Below, one piece after another: positions 1 to 9,211 of a DNA stretch of 64,000 nt. Positions within the stretch are counted from its first letter, which is position 1. Each line of letters starts with the position of its first letter. The notes under the pieces were generated by a model. The model worked only from the letters and a program-made list of their open reading frames with translations. It did no database searches and was not told the DNA's origin. Source of the DNA: Tenggerimyces sp963762635 (GTDB lineage: Bacteria; Actinomycetota; Actinomycetes; Propionibacteriales; Actinopolymorphaceae); contig CAVXLQ010000004.1 in NCBI GenBank assembly GCA_963762635.1, forward strand, positions 585,474 to 649,473. Direction: 5' to 3'. The position numbers were made by a program, and so were the translations under genes.

Positions 1-552
1 GCGACCCTCGTGCTCGCCCCGCTCCTGCTGGTGATCGCGCTCGCGATTCGCCTGGACAGCAAGGGTCCCGCGCTGTTCCACCAGGTCCGCGTGGGCAAGG
101 GCGGCAAAGAGTTCGTGGTCTACAAGTTCCGCACGATGGTCACCGATGCCGAGGAACTGCTCGGGGAGCTCGAGGGCGACGACGACGGCAACGGCGTGCT
201 GTTCAAGCTGCGCCAGGACCCGCGCGTCACTCGGGTCGGAAGGCTGCTGCGGCGTACGTCGCTCGACGAGCTCCCGCAGCTGCTGAACGTTCTCCGCGGC
301 GAGATGTCGCTCGTCGGGCCACGCCCGCCACTGCCGGCCGAGGTGGACCGCTACGGTGTCGACGTGCGACGCCGACTCGCAGTGCGGCCCGGCATCACCG
401 GGCTCTGGCAGGTCAGCGGCCGAAGCGACCTTTCGTGGGACGAGTCGGTGCGCCTCGACCTCACATATGTGGAGAACTGGACGTTCTGGCTCGACCTGGT
501 GATCTTGGTCAAGACCGTGCGTGCGGTGGCCAAGGGGACCGGAGCGTACTGA
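1..552 (+). CDS. Polyprenyl-phosphate sugar-1-phosphate transferase, C-terminal part (cut by window edge)
   Basis: This is the catalytic C-terminal part of a bacterial sugar transferase (WbaP/CpsE type), which loads the first sugar phosphate onto undecaprenyl phosphate at the inner membrane to start exopolysaccharide assembly. The reading frame is open from base 1, so the N-terminal membrane region lies upstream of the window. Family blocks are visible: VYKFRTM, then LDELPQLLNVLRGEMSLVGP with PRP, and the C-terminal WQVSGR. The stop TGA overlaps the ATG of the next gene by one base, so the two are probably co-transcribed. It fits as the first step of the polysaccharide locus that follows. Confidence 0.93.
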   Translation, partial: ATLVLAPLLLVIALAIRLDSKGPALFHQVRVGKGGKEFVVYKFRTMVTDAEELLGELEGDDDGNGVLFKLRQDPRVTRVGRLLRRTSLDELPQLLNVLRGEMSLVGPRPPLPAEVDRYGVDVRRRLAVRPGITGLWQVSGRSDLSWDESVRLDLTYVENWTFWLDLVILVKTVRAVAKGTGAY

Positions 553-1445
553 TGCGTTGGCTCGTCCCCCTGGTTCTGCTGGCTCTGCTTGCCGGCTGCG
601 CGAACGACGCGACGCGGCCGAAGGCCAAGCCGTCCCCCGTCGCGGCGACGACCGGTCCGGCCGCCGTCCTCGCGTGGCAGGACCCCGACCTCGCCGAGTC
701 CAGCGGGCTCGCGGCCGGACCGAACGGGCTGCTCTGGACCGTCAACGACGCCGGCGGCGAGCCGATCGTGTACGGCGTGAACGGCAAGGGCGAGACGGTC
801 ACCCGCGTTCGCGCCGGTGAGGGGCAGACCGACTGGGAAGACCTCGCCATCGCGAACGGGCAGATCTACGTGGCCGATACCGGCGACGCGTACTTCGAGA
901 ACAAACAAAGTGGTGCCGGGCTGCGCCAAGATGTCGCCGTGCTCCGGTTCGCGCTGCCGAGCCGGCCGGCTACCGCGGACGCCACCGAGCTCGTCACCTG
1001 GCGGGCCCGTTTCCCCAGTACGTACGTGCCGAACGTCGAATCGATCCTCGTCGCGCCGAAGACCGGGCAGGTCTTCCTGGTCACGAAGGTCGAGAAGCCC
1101 GGCAAGCCGGCAGAGGTCTGGGCGTTCCCGTCGAAGCCATCGACGACGAGCGTCAACCAGCTCCGGCGGATCGCAACCCTCAACAAAACAAAGCTGTCTG
1201 GCGGTGCTTGGTCGCCCGACGGGAGGCTTCTCGCACTGCGGGATGCCACGACGGCGTACGTATGGAAGGCCGGTGCGTCGCCCGATCTCGCCGAGGTGTT
1301 TACTCATCCGCCTACGGACATCCCTCTGCCGTCACAGCGGCAAGGGGAAGGCATGACGTTCAGCGAGGACGGGCACGCGCTTCTGGTCAGCTCGGAGGGG
1401 CGCGGTTCCGAGGTATGGCGCATTCCACTTCCACAACCTGAGTAA
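552..1445 (+). CDS. Putative lipoprotein with beta-propeller-like repeats
   Basis: A 297-residue exported lipoprotein of unknown function. The N-terminus is a lipoprotein signal peptide ending in the lipobox LLAGC, so the mature protein should be anchored to the outer face of the membrane. The rest looks beta-rich, with short repeated segments such as GLLWTVND, GQIYVADTGD and SPDGRLLAL, which resemble propeller blades. The start was set at the ATG overlapping the sugar transferase stop, because an upstream in-frame ATG would add residues ahead of a clean signal peptide. Its location suggests a role at the cell surface with the polymer, but no reaction can be assigned. Confidence 0.8.
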   Translation: MRWLVPLVLLALLAGCANDATRPKAKPSPVAATTGPAAVLAWQDPDLAESSGLAAGPNGLLWTVNDAGGEPIVYGVNGKGETVTRVRAGEGQTDWEDLAIANGQIYVADTGDAYFENKQSGAGLRQDVAVLRFALPSRPATADATELVTWRARFPSTYVPNVESILVAPKTGQVFLVTKVEKPGKPAEVWAFPSKPSTTSVNQLRRIATLNKTKLSGGAWSPDGRLLALRDATTAYVWKAGASPDLAEVFTHPPTDIPLPSQRQGEGMTFSEDGHALLVSSEGRGSEVWRIPLPQPE

Positions 1446-1521
1446 CGGTTGGGGAAAACCGCTATGCACAAGCAGGAACGCCGGCACACTGGCACGGGGA
1501 AGGGGCCAGAGGAGGCCATGC

Positions 1522-4350
1522 ATGAAGTTTCGTAGGATTCTCGCCGCGACAGTCGCGGCGGCTAGCGGTGTGCTCATCGTGCTGCCGCCGTCGACGGCTC
1601 AAGCGGCGGATCCGCCTCCCCCGACGGGTCTCACCAGTGTGACCGCGTCGCCCTCGTGCTGGGCGATCAAGCAGTCGCACCCGAACTCGCCGAACGGCGT
1701 CTACTGGTTGCAGACGGCGAAGCTCGTGTCGCCGCAGCAGTTCTACTGCGACATGACGACCGACGGCGGCGGCTGGGTGCTGGTCGCTCGCGGCCGGCAG
1801 GGCTGGAACTGGTCGTACAACGGCCAGGGCACCCCCGCCGCGGTGCGCACCACGACGACCGGCACGGGTGCGTTCACCCCGGCCGCGTTGCCGGCGAAGA
1901 CGATCGACGGCCTGCTCGACGGCGGCCGCGTCGACTCGCTCGTGGACGGCGTGCGCTTCCGCCGCGCGACGGACTCCGCGGGAGACAACTGGCAGGAGAT
2001 GCGGTGGCGGTTCGCCAAGCGTGACCGCTGGTCCTGGATGATCTCCGCCGGACACCCGATCGCACAGTTCACCATCGACGGCGTCAACCGCGGCAGCGGC
2101 AGCAGCCGATCCTGGGCGAACGACAACAGCTACCGGTACGTCGCGACCGCGCGCATCCAGCAGCACGGCTGGGCCGCCGGGTTCTCGTTCGGCCCCACCA
2201 TCGGTGGCGCCAACAACACGACGAGCTACCTGTGGGAGTACGCGTCGGAGAACGCCGCGATCCCGTTCACGCAGGTCTTCATCAGGCCGCGAATCACCGA
2301 GGACACGTTCGACGAGATCTCGGCCGCCGGCACGCCCGCCAAGACGCTGAGCCCGCTGATGGACTCCAAGACCGTCAACACCACGCCCTGGGGTGTGACC
2401 GGCTGCATCGGCGGCTGCACCGAGCTCAACCTCGAGGCCGAGGGGCTCGCACAGGTCGGCAACACGATGTTCGTCGGCGGCGCGTTCCAGTACGTCCAGA
2501 AGGGCGCCAACCCGGCAGCGGGGGAGAAGGTCGAGCAGCGCTACCTCGCCGGCTTCGACGTCAACACCGGCGAGTGGCGCAGTGGGTTCCGGCCGGTGGT
2601 CAACGGCCTGGTGTGGGATCTGGCGAAGACGCCCGACAACAAGCTGATCATCTCTGGCGACTTCACGACCGTGAACGGTGTCGCGGTCGGCGGCCTCGCC
2701 AAGCTCGACCCGGTGACCGGCGCGGTCGACCCGAAGTGGCGGTCGAACGTGCTGAACGGCACCGCTCGAGGACGCGCTCGGGCGATCGACGTCCAGGGCA
2801 GCTGGCTGTACGTGGGTGGCGACTTCACCCGCATCACCGGCGGCGACCCGACCGCGGGTGCGCTGTTCGGGCCCGTGACGGTGGGACGCGCGGCGCGCGT
2901 CAACGTCGCGAACGGCCGCCCCGACGGCACGTGGAAGCCCAACTTCAACGGCAGCATCATCGAGCTCGACGCGAGCGACCGTAACGACCGCGTCTACTTC
3001 TCCGGCTACTTCACCACCGTCAATGGCATCACCGGCACCAACAAGGTCGCGGTGATCGACGTGACGGGCGGCGGCGCGCTCACGCCGGGCATGAAGAAGT
3101 GGGTGCCTTCGTCGCCCACGGTCGACAAGCAGTACCAGCAGACGATCATGGAGATCGGCGACAGCGTCTGGGTCGGCGGCTCGGAGCACATCCTGGGCAA
3201 GTACGACCGCGACGACTTCACGTTCGAGCGCTCGTTCACCACGAGCCAGGGCGGCGACTTCCAGGCCCTCGGCGTCGTCAACGGCATCGTCTACGCCTCC
3301 TGCCACTGCGCGGAGAACATGTGGCAGGACTCGTCGTCCTGGCCGACGCCGAGCCCGACCTGGACACAGGTCGACGGCGTGACGTTCGTCGGCGCGTTCG
3401 ACGCCGTGACCGGCGACTACCTGCCGGAGTTCTTCCCGACCCTCAAGGCCCGTGGCGGGTTGGGGCCGTGGGAGCTGACGACGGACACGAACGGCTGCCT
3501 GTGGTTCGGCGGCGACCTGATCCAGGGGTCGTACCAGACGTCGTCGTACCAATGGCTCGGCGGCTTCGGCAAGTTCTGCGGGCGGGACACCGTCGCGCCG
3601 ACCAAGCCGACGAACCTCAAGGCGACGGCCGGCAGCGGCGCGGGCGTCTCGCTCACGTGGGGCGCGTCGACCGACAACCGCGGCAGCCTCAGCTACCAGG
3701 TCCTGCGCAACGACCGGGTGATCGCGACGGTGTCGACGACCTCGTTCAACGACACGACGGCGACGCAGGCCGGCCGGTACTTCGTCCGCGCGATCGACAC
3801 CGCCGGCAACGTGGGCGCCTCGACCGCCGGTGTCACGGGTGGCCCGAAGACCACGCTGATCAGCTACAACTCCAGCTGGGCTTGGGCATTCGACGGTGTG
3901 GACCGGGGTACGGCGTGGAAGAACACGTCGTTCGACGACTCCGCTTGGGCTCGCGCGCCGGCCGAGTTCGGGTTCGGCGACAGCGACGAGGAGACGGTGA
4001 TCTCGACCGGGACGCCTCGCCCGTTGACGTCCTACTTCCGGAAGACGTTCGAGGTCTCCGACCCTGATCTGCTCACCACGCTGACGCTCAACCTGATCCG
4101 CGACGACGGCGCTGCCGTCTACCTCAACGGCACCGAGGTCGCCCGGACCAACCTGCCGGCGGGCGCGTTGACGATCACCACGAAGGCGTCGACCGGCATC
4201 AGCGACCGGGCCGCGGAGACCACGCCGGTCTCGTTCACGATCCCCAAGTCGGCTTTGGTGGCGGGGACGAACACGATCGCGGTCGAGATGCACAACCTCG
4301 AGGCCTCGGGCTCCGACCTGAGCTTCGATCTGCAGCTGTTAGGACAGTGA
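1522..4350 (+). CDS. Secreted multidomain protein: fibrinogen-like, propeller, Fn3 and galactose-binding-like domains
   Basis: A 942-residue exported protein. Residues 1-29 form a signal peptide ending near AQA-AD. From about residue 45 there is a fibrinogen C-terminal-like domain with the YCDMTTDGGGW signature, usually a carbohydrate-binding fold. Residues from about 290 to 690 contain repeated GGDFT-type blades (GGAFQYV, SGDFTTVNG, GGDFTRITG, SGYFTTVNG), suggesting a beta-propeller. A fibronectin type III domain follows from about 692, and the last 160 residues look like a galactose-binding jelly roll (DDGAAVYLNGTEVAR). An RBS (GGAGG at 1511) precedes the ATG. A surface lectin or adhesin acting with the exopolysaccharide is an inference. 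Confidence 0.85.
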   Translation: MKFRRILAATVAAASGVLIVLPPSTAQAADPPPPTGLTSVTASPSCWAIKQSHPNSPNGVYWLQTAKLVSPQQFYCDMTTDGGGWVLVARGRQGWNWSYNGQGTPAAVRTTTTGTGAFTPAALPAKTIDGLLDGGRVDSLVDGVRFRRATDSAGDNWQEMRWRFAKRDRWSWMISAGHPIAQFTIDGVNRGSGSSRSWANDNSYRYVATARIQQHGWAAGFSFGPTIGGANNTTSYLWEYASENAAIPFTQVFIRPRITEDTFDEISAAGTPAKTLSPLMDSKTVNTTPWGVTGCIGGCTELNLEAEGLAQVGNTMFVGGAFQYVQKGANPAAGEKVEQRYLAGFDVNTGEWRSGFRPVVNGLVWDLAKTPDNKLIISGDFTTVNGVAVGGLAKLDPVTGAVDPKWRSNVLNGTARGRARAIDVQGSWLYVGGDFTRITGGDPTAGALFGPVTVGRAARVNVANGRPDGTWKPNFNGSIIELDASDRNDRVYFSGYFTTVNGITGTNKVAVIDVTGGGALTPGMKKWVPSSPTVDKQYQQTIMEIGDSVWVGGSEHILGKYDRDDFTFERSFTTSQGGDFQALGVVNGIVYASCHCAENMWQDSSSWPTPSPTWTQVDGVTFVGAFDAVTGDYLPEFFPTLKARGGLGPWELTTDTNGCLWFGGDLIQGSYQTSSYQWLGGFGKFCGRDTVAPTKPTNLKATAGSGAGVSLTWGASTDNRGSLSYQVLRNDRVIATVSTTSFNDTTATQAGRYFVRAIDTAGNVGASTAGVTGGPKTTLISYNSSWAWAFDGVDRGTAWKNTSFDDSAWARAPAEFGFGDSDEETVISTGTPRPLTSYFRKTFEVSDPDLLTTLTLNLIRDDGAAVYLNGTEVARTNLPAGALTITTKASTGISDRAAETTPVSFTIPKSALVAGTNTIAVEMHNLEASGSDLSFDLQLLGQ

Positions 4351-4351
4351 C

Positions 4352-5167
4352 ATGGCCGCACGGGGACGGTTTCGGGAGTTCGCGCGGGGAGTCAACCGGG
4401 CGCTGAACTCGTACGGCATCGACCTGCGGACGACTGCCGCCGCGTTGCGTGGGACGCCGACGTTCCTGCGCAACCGGCGGACGTTCCGCCGGCTCGCCGC
4501 GCAGCACGGGCATCGCGACTTCGTGTGGGCCGCACCGTTCCCCGCGCCGGGCGACCGGTACGTGGAGAGCGGCTCGGCGTCCGGCCACTACTTCCACCAG
4601 GATCTCCTTGTGGCGCAGCAGATTCGCATGGCGTCGCCCGCGCGGCACGTCGATGTGGGATCGCGCGTGGACGGGCTGATCGCGCACGTGGCGGCGTTCC
4701 GGGACGTCGAGGTCTTCGACATCCGTCCGCTCAATACGTCCGCGCGGGGGATCGAGTTCCGGCAGCTCGACCTGAGCTCGCTGCCTGCGGAGTACGTCGA
4801 GTACACCGACTCGTTGTCGTGCCTGCACACGCTGGAGCACTTCGGGCTCGGGCGGTACGGCGACACGCTCGACTACCGCGGCTACCTCGCGGGCTGGGAC
4901 TCGCTGTGGCGTTTGCTCAAGCCTGGTGGGTCGTTCTACTTCTCGGTGCCGATGGGGCAGGTGCAGCGGATCGAGTTCGACGCGCACCGGGTCTTCTCGT
5001 TGCCGTACCTGCTCGAGCTCATCGACGAGCGGTACGACGTGAAGATGTTCTCCTACGTGGACGACGCGGGCGAGGTGCACATCGACGTGCCGGCCGACTC
5101 GGCCGGCGCGAGTGAGACGTTCGGATTGCGAATGGGTTGTGGCATCTTCACATTGCAGAAGCGGTAA
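4352..5167 (+). CDS. DUF268 family protein, methyltransferase-like
   Basis: A 271-residue cytoplasmic protein that resembles the DUF268 family, which has a methyltransferase-like fold and is common in polysaccharide loci. Visible elements are HVDVGSRVDG (the glycine-rich loop), VEVFDIRPL (acidic residue after strand 2), SLSCLHTLEHFGLGRYGD and LLKPGGSFYFSVP, the usual post-motif of class I methyltransferases. It starts one base after the upstream stop, so it is likely in the same operon. Its 3' end overlaps the convergent fcl gene by 20 bases. Sugar methylation is plausible but not shown by the sequence. Confidence 0.8.
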   Translation: MAARGRFREFARGVNRALNSYGIDLRTTAAALRGTPTFLRNRRTFRRLAAQHGHRDFVWAAPFPAPGDRYVESGSASGHYFHQDLLVAQQIRMASPARHVDVGSRVDGLIAHVAAFRDVEVFDIRPLNTSARGIEFRQLDLSSLPAEYVEYTDSLSCLHTLEHFGLGRYGDTLDYRGYLAGWDSLWRLLKPGGSFYFSVPMGQVQRIEFDAHRVFSLPYLLELIDERYDVKMFSYVDDAGEVHIDVPADSAGASETFGLRMGCGIFTLQKR

Positions 5168-6086
5168 ACCACTCGTAGGTGTCGCGGATCCCTTGTCGCA
5201 AAGGGATTTCCGCGTTCCAGCCGAGCTTGTGGAGCCTGCTCACGTCGAGCAGCTTCCTCGGCGTGCCGTCGGGCTTGCTGGTGTCCCACTCCAGCGTGCC
5301 CTCGTAGCCGACGATCTCGGCGACCAGCTCGGCCAGCTCTTTGATCGGGAGGTCCTCGCCGACGCCGACGTTGATCGGGGCGGGGTCGTCGTAGTTCTCC
5401 AGCAGGAACAGGCAGGCGCGGGCGAGGTCGTCGACATGCAGGAACTCGCGGCGCGGGGAGCCGGTGCCCCAGAGGGTGACGCTCTTCGCCTTGGCCTGCT
5501 TGGCCTCGTGGAACCTGCGGATCATCGCGGGGAGCACGTGCGAGGTCTCGAGGTCGAAGTTGTCGTTCGGCCCGTACAGGTTGGTCGGCATCGCCGAGAT
5601 GTACGGGACGCCGTACTGGCGCCGCATGCCCTGGACCTGCATGACGCCGGCGATCTTGGCGATCGCGTACGCGTCGTTGGTCGGCTCGAGCGGGCCGGTG
5701 AGCAGGCTGTCCTCGCGGATCGGCTGCGGCGCGAGCTTGGGGTAGATGCAGCTGGAGCCGAGGAACAGCAGCCTCCGCACGCCGAACTCGTGCGCGGCGT
5801 CGAGCGCGTTGACCTGGATCCGTACGTTGTCGGAGAGGAACTCCGCGGGGGCGGTGGCGTTGGCCATGATCCCGCCGACCTTGGCCGCGGCGAGGACCAC
5901 GGTGTCGGGGCGAGTCTTGGCGAAGTACGCGAACGTCGCGTCCCGGTCGCGCAGGTCGAGCTCCTTGGAGCTTTGGCCGACCAGGTTGGTGAAACCGTCG
6001 CGTTCGAGGTGGCGCCAGACGGCGGACCCGACCAGGCCCCGGTGGCCGGCGACGTAGACGGTGGCATCCCGGTCGAGCGTGGTCAT
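5148..6086 (-). CDS. fcl: GDP-L-fucose synthase
   Basis: A 312-residue extended short-chain dehydrogenase that converts GDP-4-keto-6-deoxymannose to GDP-L-fucose by epimerisation at C3 and C5 and NADPH reduction. It shows the Rossmann loop AGHRGLVGSAV near the N-terminus, the SSCIYP segment carrying the catalytic serine, and the YxxxK pair in DAYAIAK. The start was placed at the ATG at 6086 (MTTLDRD), just before the nucleotide-binding strand; an upstream in-frame ATG adds 23 residues that do not look like the family. It is divergent from gmd, 86 bases away, and the two enzymes act in sequence. Confidence 0.95.
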   Translation of the reverse strand: MTTLDRDATVYVAGHRGLVGSAVWRHLERDGFTNLVGQSSKELDLRDRDATFAYFAKTRPDTVVLAAAKVGGIMANATAPAEFLSDNVRIQVNALDAAHEFGVRRLLFLGSSCIYPKLAPQPIREDSLLTGPLEPTNDAYAIAKIAGVMQVQGMRRQYGVPYISAMPTNLYGPNDNFDLETSHVLPAMIRRFHEAKQAKAKSVTLWGTGSPRREFLHVDDLARACLFLLENYDDPAPINVGVGEDLPIKELAELVAEIVGYEGTLEWDTSKPDGTPRKLLDVSRLHKLGWNAEIPLRQGIRDTYEWFTASAM

Positions 6087-6172
6087 GCCGTGAACATTAC
6101 CTATTCGGTGCCGATCGGGTGGTCTGTTCTGTACCGTCATTGCAAGAAAGAGCACGTCGGAGGGGATTTGCG

Positions 6173-7192
6173 GTGAAACGGGCGCTCATCACGGGGATCA
6201 CGGGTCAGGACGGTTCGTACCTTGCCGAGCTGTTGCTCGCCAAGGGGTACGAGGTCCACGGGCTGATCAGGCGGGCGTCGACGTTCAACACCCACCGCAT
6301 CGACCACCTCTATCAGGACCCGCACGAGTCGGCGGCGCGGCTGTTCCTGCATCACGGCGACCTCACCGACGGCTCGGCGATCATGTCGCTGGTGGCGCGG
6401 CTGCAGCCGGACGAGATCTACCACCTGGCGGCGCAGTCGCACGTGCGGGTGTCGTTCGACCAGCCCGAGTACACCGGCGACGTGACGGGCGTGGGGACGA
6501 CGCGGCTGCTGGAGGCGATCCGTTCGACGGGGGTCTCGACGCGGTTCTACCAGGCTTCGTCGTCGGAGATGTTCGGCGCCTCGCCGGCGCCGCAGTCGGA
6601 GGAGACGCCGTTCTATCCGCGATCGCCTTACGGTGCTGCGAAGCTCTACGCGTACTGGATGACGCGGAACTACCGCGAGGCGTACGGGATGTTCGCGGTG
6701 AACGGGATCCTGTTCAACCACGAGTCGCCGCGGCGCGGTGAGACTTTCGTGACGCGGAAGATCACGCGGGCGGTGGCGCGGATCAAGCTGGGGCTCGAGT
6801 CCTCGCTCTACTTGGGGAATCTCGACGCGGTGCGCGACTGGGGTTACGCACCGGAGTACGTCGACGCGATGTGGCGGATGCTGCAGGCAGACGAGGCGCG
6901 CGACTACGTGGTGGCGACGGGGACCCGGTTCTCGGTGCGCGACTTCGTCCAGGCGGCGTTCGCCTGCGTGGAGCTGGACTGGGAGAAGTACATCCGCTAC
7001 GACGCGCGCTACGAGCGGCCGACCGAGGTCGACGAGCTGATCGGCGACGCGTCGCTGGCGCGCAAGGAGCTGGGCTGGGAAGCGCGGGTGCACGCGCCGG
7101 AGCTGGTCCGGATCATGGTCGAGGCCGACGTCCAGCGGCTGACCGAGGAGCTGGACGGCTCGGCCGCGCGGCGGCCGAGGTACGACCCATGA
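6173..7192 (+). CDS. gmd: GDP-mannose 4,6-dehydratase
   Basis: A 339-residue NADP-dependent dehydratase that turns GDP-D-mannose into GDP-4-keto-6-deoxy-D-mannose, the precursor used by Fcl. The N-terminus carries the signature TGITGQDGSYLAE and the segment RRASTFNTHRIDHLY. The catalytic YxxxK is in YGAAKLYAYW, and NHESPRRGETFVTRKI is the conserved nucleotide-sugar binding segment. The GTG at 6173 was chosen because it follows an RBS (GGAGGGG near 6159-6165) and puts the protein start right at VKRALITG. Its last four bases overlap the fucosyltransferase start. Confidence 0.96.
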   Translation: MKRALITGITGQDGSYLAELLLAKGYEVHGLIRRASTFNTHRIDHLYQDPHESAARLFLHHGDLTDGSAIMSLVARLQPDEIYHLAAQSHVRVSFDQPEYTGDVTGVGTTRLLEAIRSTGVSTRFYQASSSEMFGASPAPQSEETPFYPRSPYGAAKLYAYWMTRNYREAYGMFAVNGILFNHESPRRGETFVTRKITRAVARIKLGLESSLYLGNLDAVRDWGYAPEYVDAMWRMLQADEARDYVVATGTRFSVRDFVQAAFACVELDWEKYIRYDARYERPTEVDELIGDASLARKELGWEARVHAPELVRIMVEADVQRLTEELDGSAARRPRYDP

Positions 7193-8043
7193 GCACGGTC
7201 CTGTCCTTGCGGGGCGGGCTGGGCAACCAGCTCTTCCAATGGGCGTTGGCCGTTGCCCTGCAAGAGAACGGCCACCGCATCGTGTTCGACACGGTGCGGC
7301 TCAGGGGCGAGCGCCCGCTGGCCATCGGGCCCTTGCTCGACTCGTTCCCCCGCCTGTCGCGGCCGGTGGGCCTCGGCCTGGTGGCGCTCGACAAGGCAGG
7401 CGTCCTCGACCGGGTGCCAGGCCTGCGGGTCGTACGAGAACCGTCCTTCGGCTACGTCTCCAACCTGGACTCACTCCTGGGGTCGCGAAACTATCTCCTG
7501 GGCTACTGGCAGTCCCCGCGCTACTTCGCCTCCTCCGCAGCGCAGATCCGCGACCAGGTGACAGCCTTCGGCCGCTCGACGCTGACGCCCGAAGGCCAAG
7601 CCCTCCTGGCCGACGTCACCTCGGCGGGTGACGTCGCGGCGGTCCACGTCCGCCGCGGCGACTACGTCACCAACCCCGTGGCGGCAGCCCACCACGGAAC
7701 GCTCGACGACGACTACTACACGTTGGCGACGAAGCAGTTGCGGGAGGCGGGAGCGAACCGCTTCCTCTACTTCAGCGACGACCTCGACTGGGTGCGCGCG
7801 CACCTGGCACAGCCCGACGACGTCCTGGTCCCGCGAACGGTGGCCACCGAGCCCATCGGCGAGATCGCCCTGATGGCCGCGTGCGCCGGCAGAGTCATCG
7901 CCAACAGCTCCTTCAGCTGGTGGGCGGCGTACCTCGCCGACGACGGTTCCGCCGCGCTGCCGACGGTCGCCCCGAGCCAGTGGTTCGCCGACAACCACGC
8001 CGACGCGGGAGACCTCGTCCCCTCGACCTGGACCCGCCTGTGA
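7189..8043 (+). CDS. GT11 family alpha-1,2-fucosyltransferase-like protein
   Basis: A 284-residue glycosyltransferase of family GT11, which transfers L-fucose from GDP-L-fucose, usually in alpha-1,2 linkage. The three conserved blocks are seen: GGLGNQLFQWA at the N-terminus, HVRRGDYV in the middle (the donor-binding HxRRxD motif), and NSSFSWWAAYL near the C-terminus. The start ATG overlaps the gmd stop (ATGA), so donor synthesis and transfer are translationally coupled. Length is usual for the family. The acceptor sugar cannot be read from the sequence. Confidence 0.92.
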   Translation: MSTVLSLRGGLGNQLFQWALAVALQENGHRIVFDTVRLRGERPLAIGPLLDSFPRLSRPVGLGLVALDKAGVLDRVPGLRVVREPSFGYVSNLDSLLGSRNYLLGYWQSPRYFASSAAQIRDQVTAFGRSTLTPEGQALLADVTSAGDVAAVHVRRGDYVTNPVAAAHHGTLDDDYYTLATKQLREAGANRFLYFSDDLDWVRAHLAQPDDVLVPRTVATEPIGEIALMAACAGRVIANSSFSWWAAYLADDGSAALPTVAPSQWFADNHADAGDLVPSTWTRL

Positions 8044-8247
8044 CGCCGCCAGCTGTCCAGCCGCCCACGCGTGGATCCGTCACCGGCCTGCGCTGGGTGG
8101 CGTCGGAGTGCGGCGGCTGGCTCATCCCGCCCGCCATGCGTCAGCCGGCCAGCGCGGCCGCCCAGGGGAAGGCGTCCACAGCTGCGCGGGCGACCGAGCG
8201 GCCGGTCACCTAAACTCGCAGGTCGGGGCAGCATGGGAGGGACATCG

Positions 8248-9211
8248 ATGGCGGGGGCGACCGCTCCAGAGACGGGGACGCGGCACTGGCCGCTGCCCGA
8301 CGCTCCGACCGTCGCGGTCGTCGTCTGTACCCGGGACCGGCGCGAGCTGCTGCACCGGGCGCTCCGCGCGATCGTCGCCCAGGACTACGCCGGCGAGATC
8401 GAGCTCATCGTCGTCTTCGACCAGTCCGACCGCTTCGACTTCGACCTCCCGACCCTTGCCAACCGGCCGGTCCGGATCCTCGACAACCAACGCCAGCCCG
8501 GCCTCGCTGGCGCCCGCAACACCGGCATCGAGGCCGCCAAGACCGACCTGGTCGCGTTCTGCGATGACGACGACGAGTGGCACCCAGGCAAGATCTCGGC
8601 CCAGGTCAACGCCCTCAAAGAGCGCCCCGACTGCTGTTTCGTCGCCACCGGCATGGTCGTCCACTACGAGGGCCGCCAGCTCCCACGCCCGGTCCCAGTA
8701 CGAAGAGGTCACCCTCCTCGAGCTCCTCGCCGCCAGAATCGCCGAGATCCACCCGAGCTCGTTCCTCTTCGAACGCACCGCCCTCCTCTACCGGATCGGC
8801 CTCGTCAACGAGGAGCTCCCCGGCGCGTACGGCGAGGACTACGACCTCATGCTCCGCGCCGCCCGCGTCGCCCCGCTCCTGTGCGTCCGTGAGCCGCTCG
8901 TCGACGTCTACTGGCACCAGTCCTCCTTCTTCGCCTCGAAGTGGGAGACGATCGTGGACGCGCACAGCTACCTGCTCGAGGCGCACCCGGAGTACCGCAA
9001 GCAGCCGAGGTTCGGAGCCTGGCACGAGGGCAAGATCGCGTTCGCGTACGCCGCGCTCGGCAAACGGCAGGACGCCCGCAGGTGGGCCGTCCGCGCACTC
9101 AGGCACCAGCTCACCCAGAAGCAGGCCCTCGTCGCGCTCGCCGCCTCGTTCCGCCTGCTCAACCCCACCTGGGTGCAGAAGCTCGCCCAACGCACGGGCC
9201 GCGGCGTATGA
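8248..9211 (+). pseudogene. GT2 family glycosyltransferase, interrupted by one frameshift
   Basis: A family 2 glycosyltransferase of about 320 residues split into two frames. The first part has VAVVVCTRDRRELLHRAL, the GARNTGIE segment and the acidic FCDDDDEWHPGK motif that binds the nucleotide-sugar metal. Between about 8671 and 8695 the coding potential moves by one base; the second part continues with EEVTLLELL, EDYDLMLRAA and a C-terminal helical region. One extra base, or two missing, explains it. The start ATG at 8248 has GGGAGG eight bases upstream. Its stop overlaps the next gene's ATG, so the 3' end is still arranged as in a working operon. Sequence error and true inactivation are both possible. 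Confidence 0.82.

Noticed and set aside
1462..4293. A 943-codon antisense open frame opposite the secreted multidomain protein
   Set aside because: It is arginine-rich, has no recognisable domain, and arises from third-position GC bias of the real plus-strand gene.
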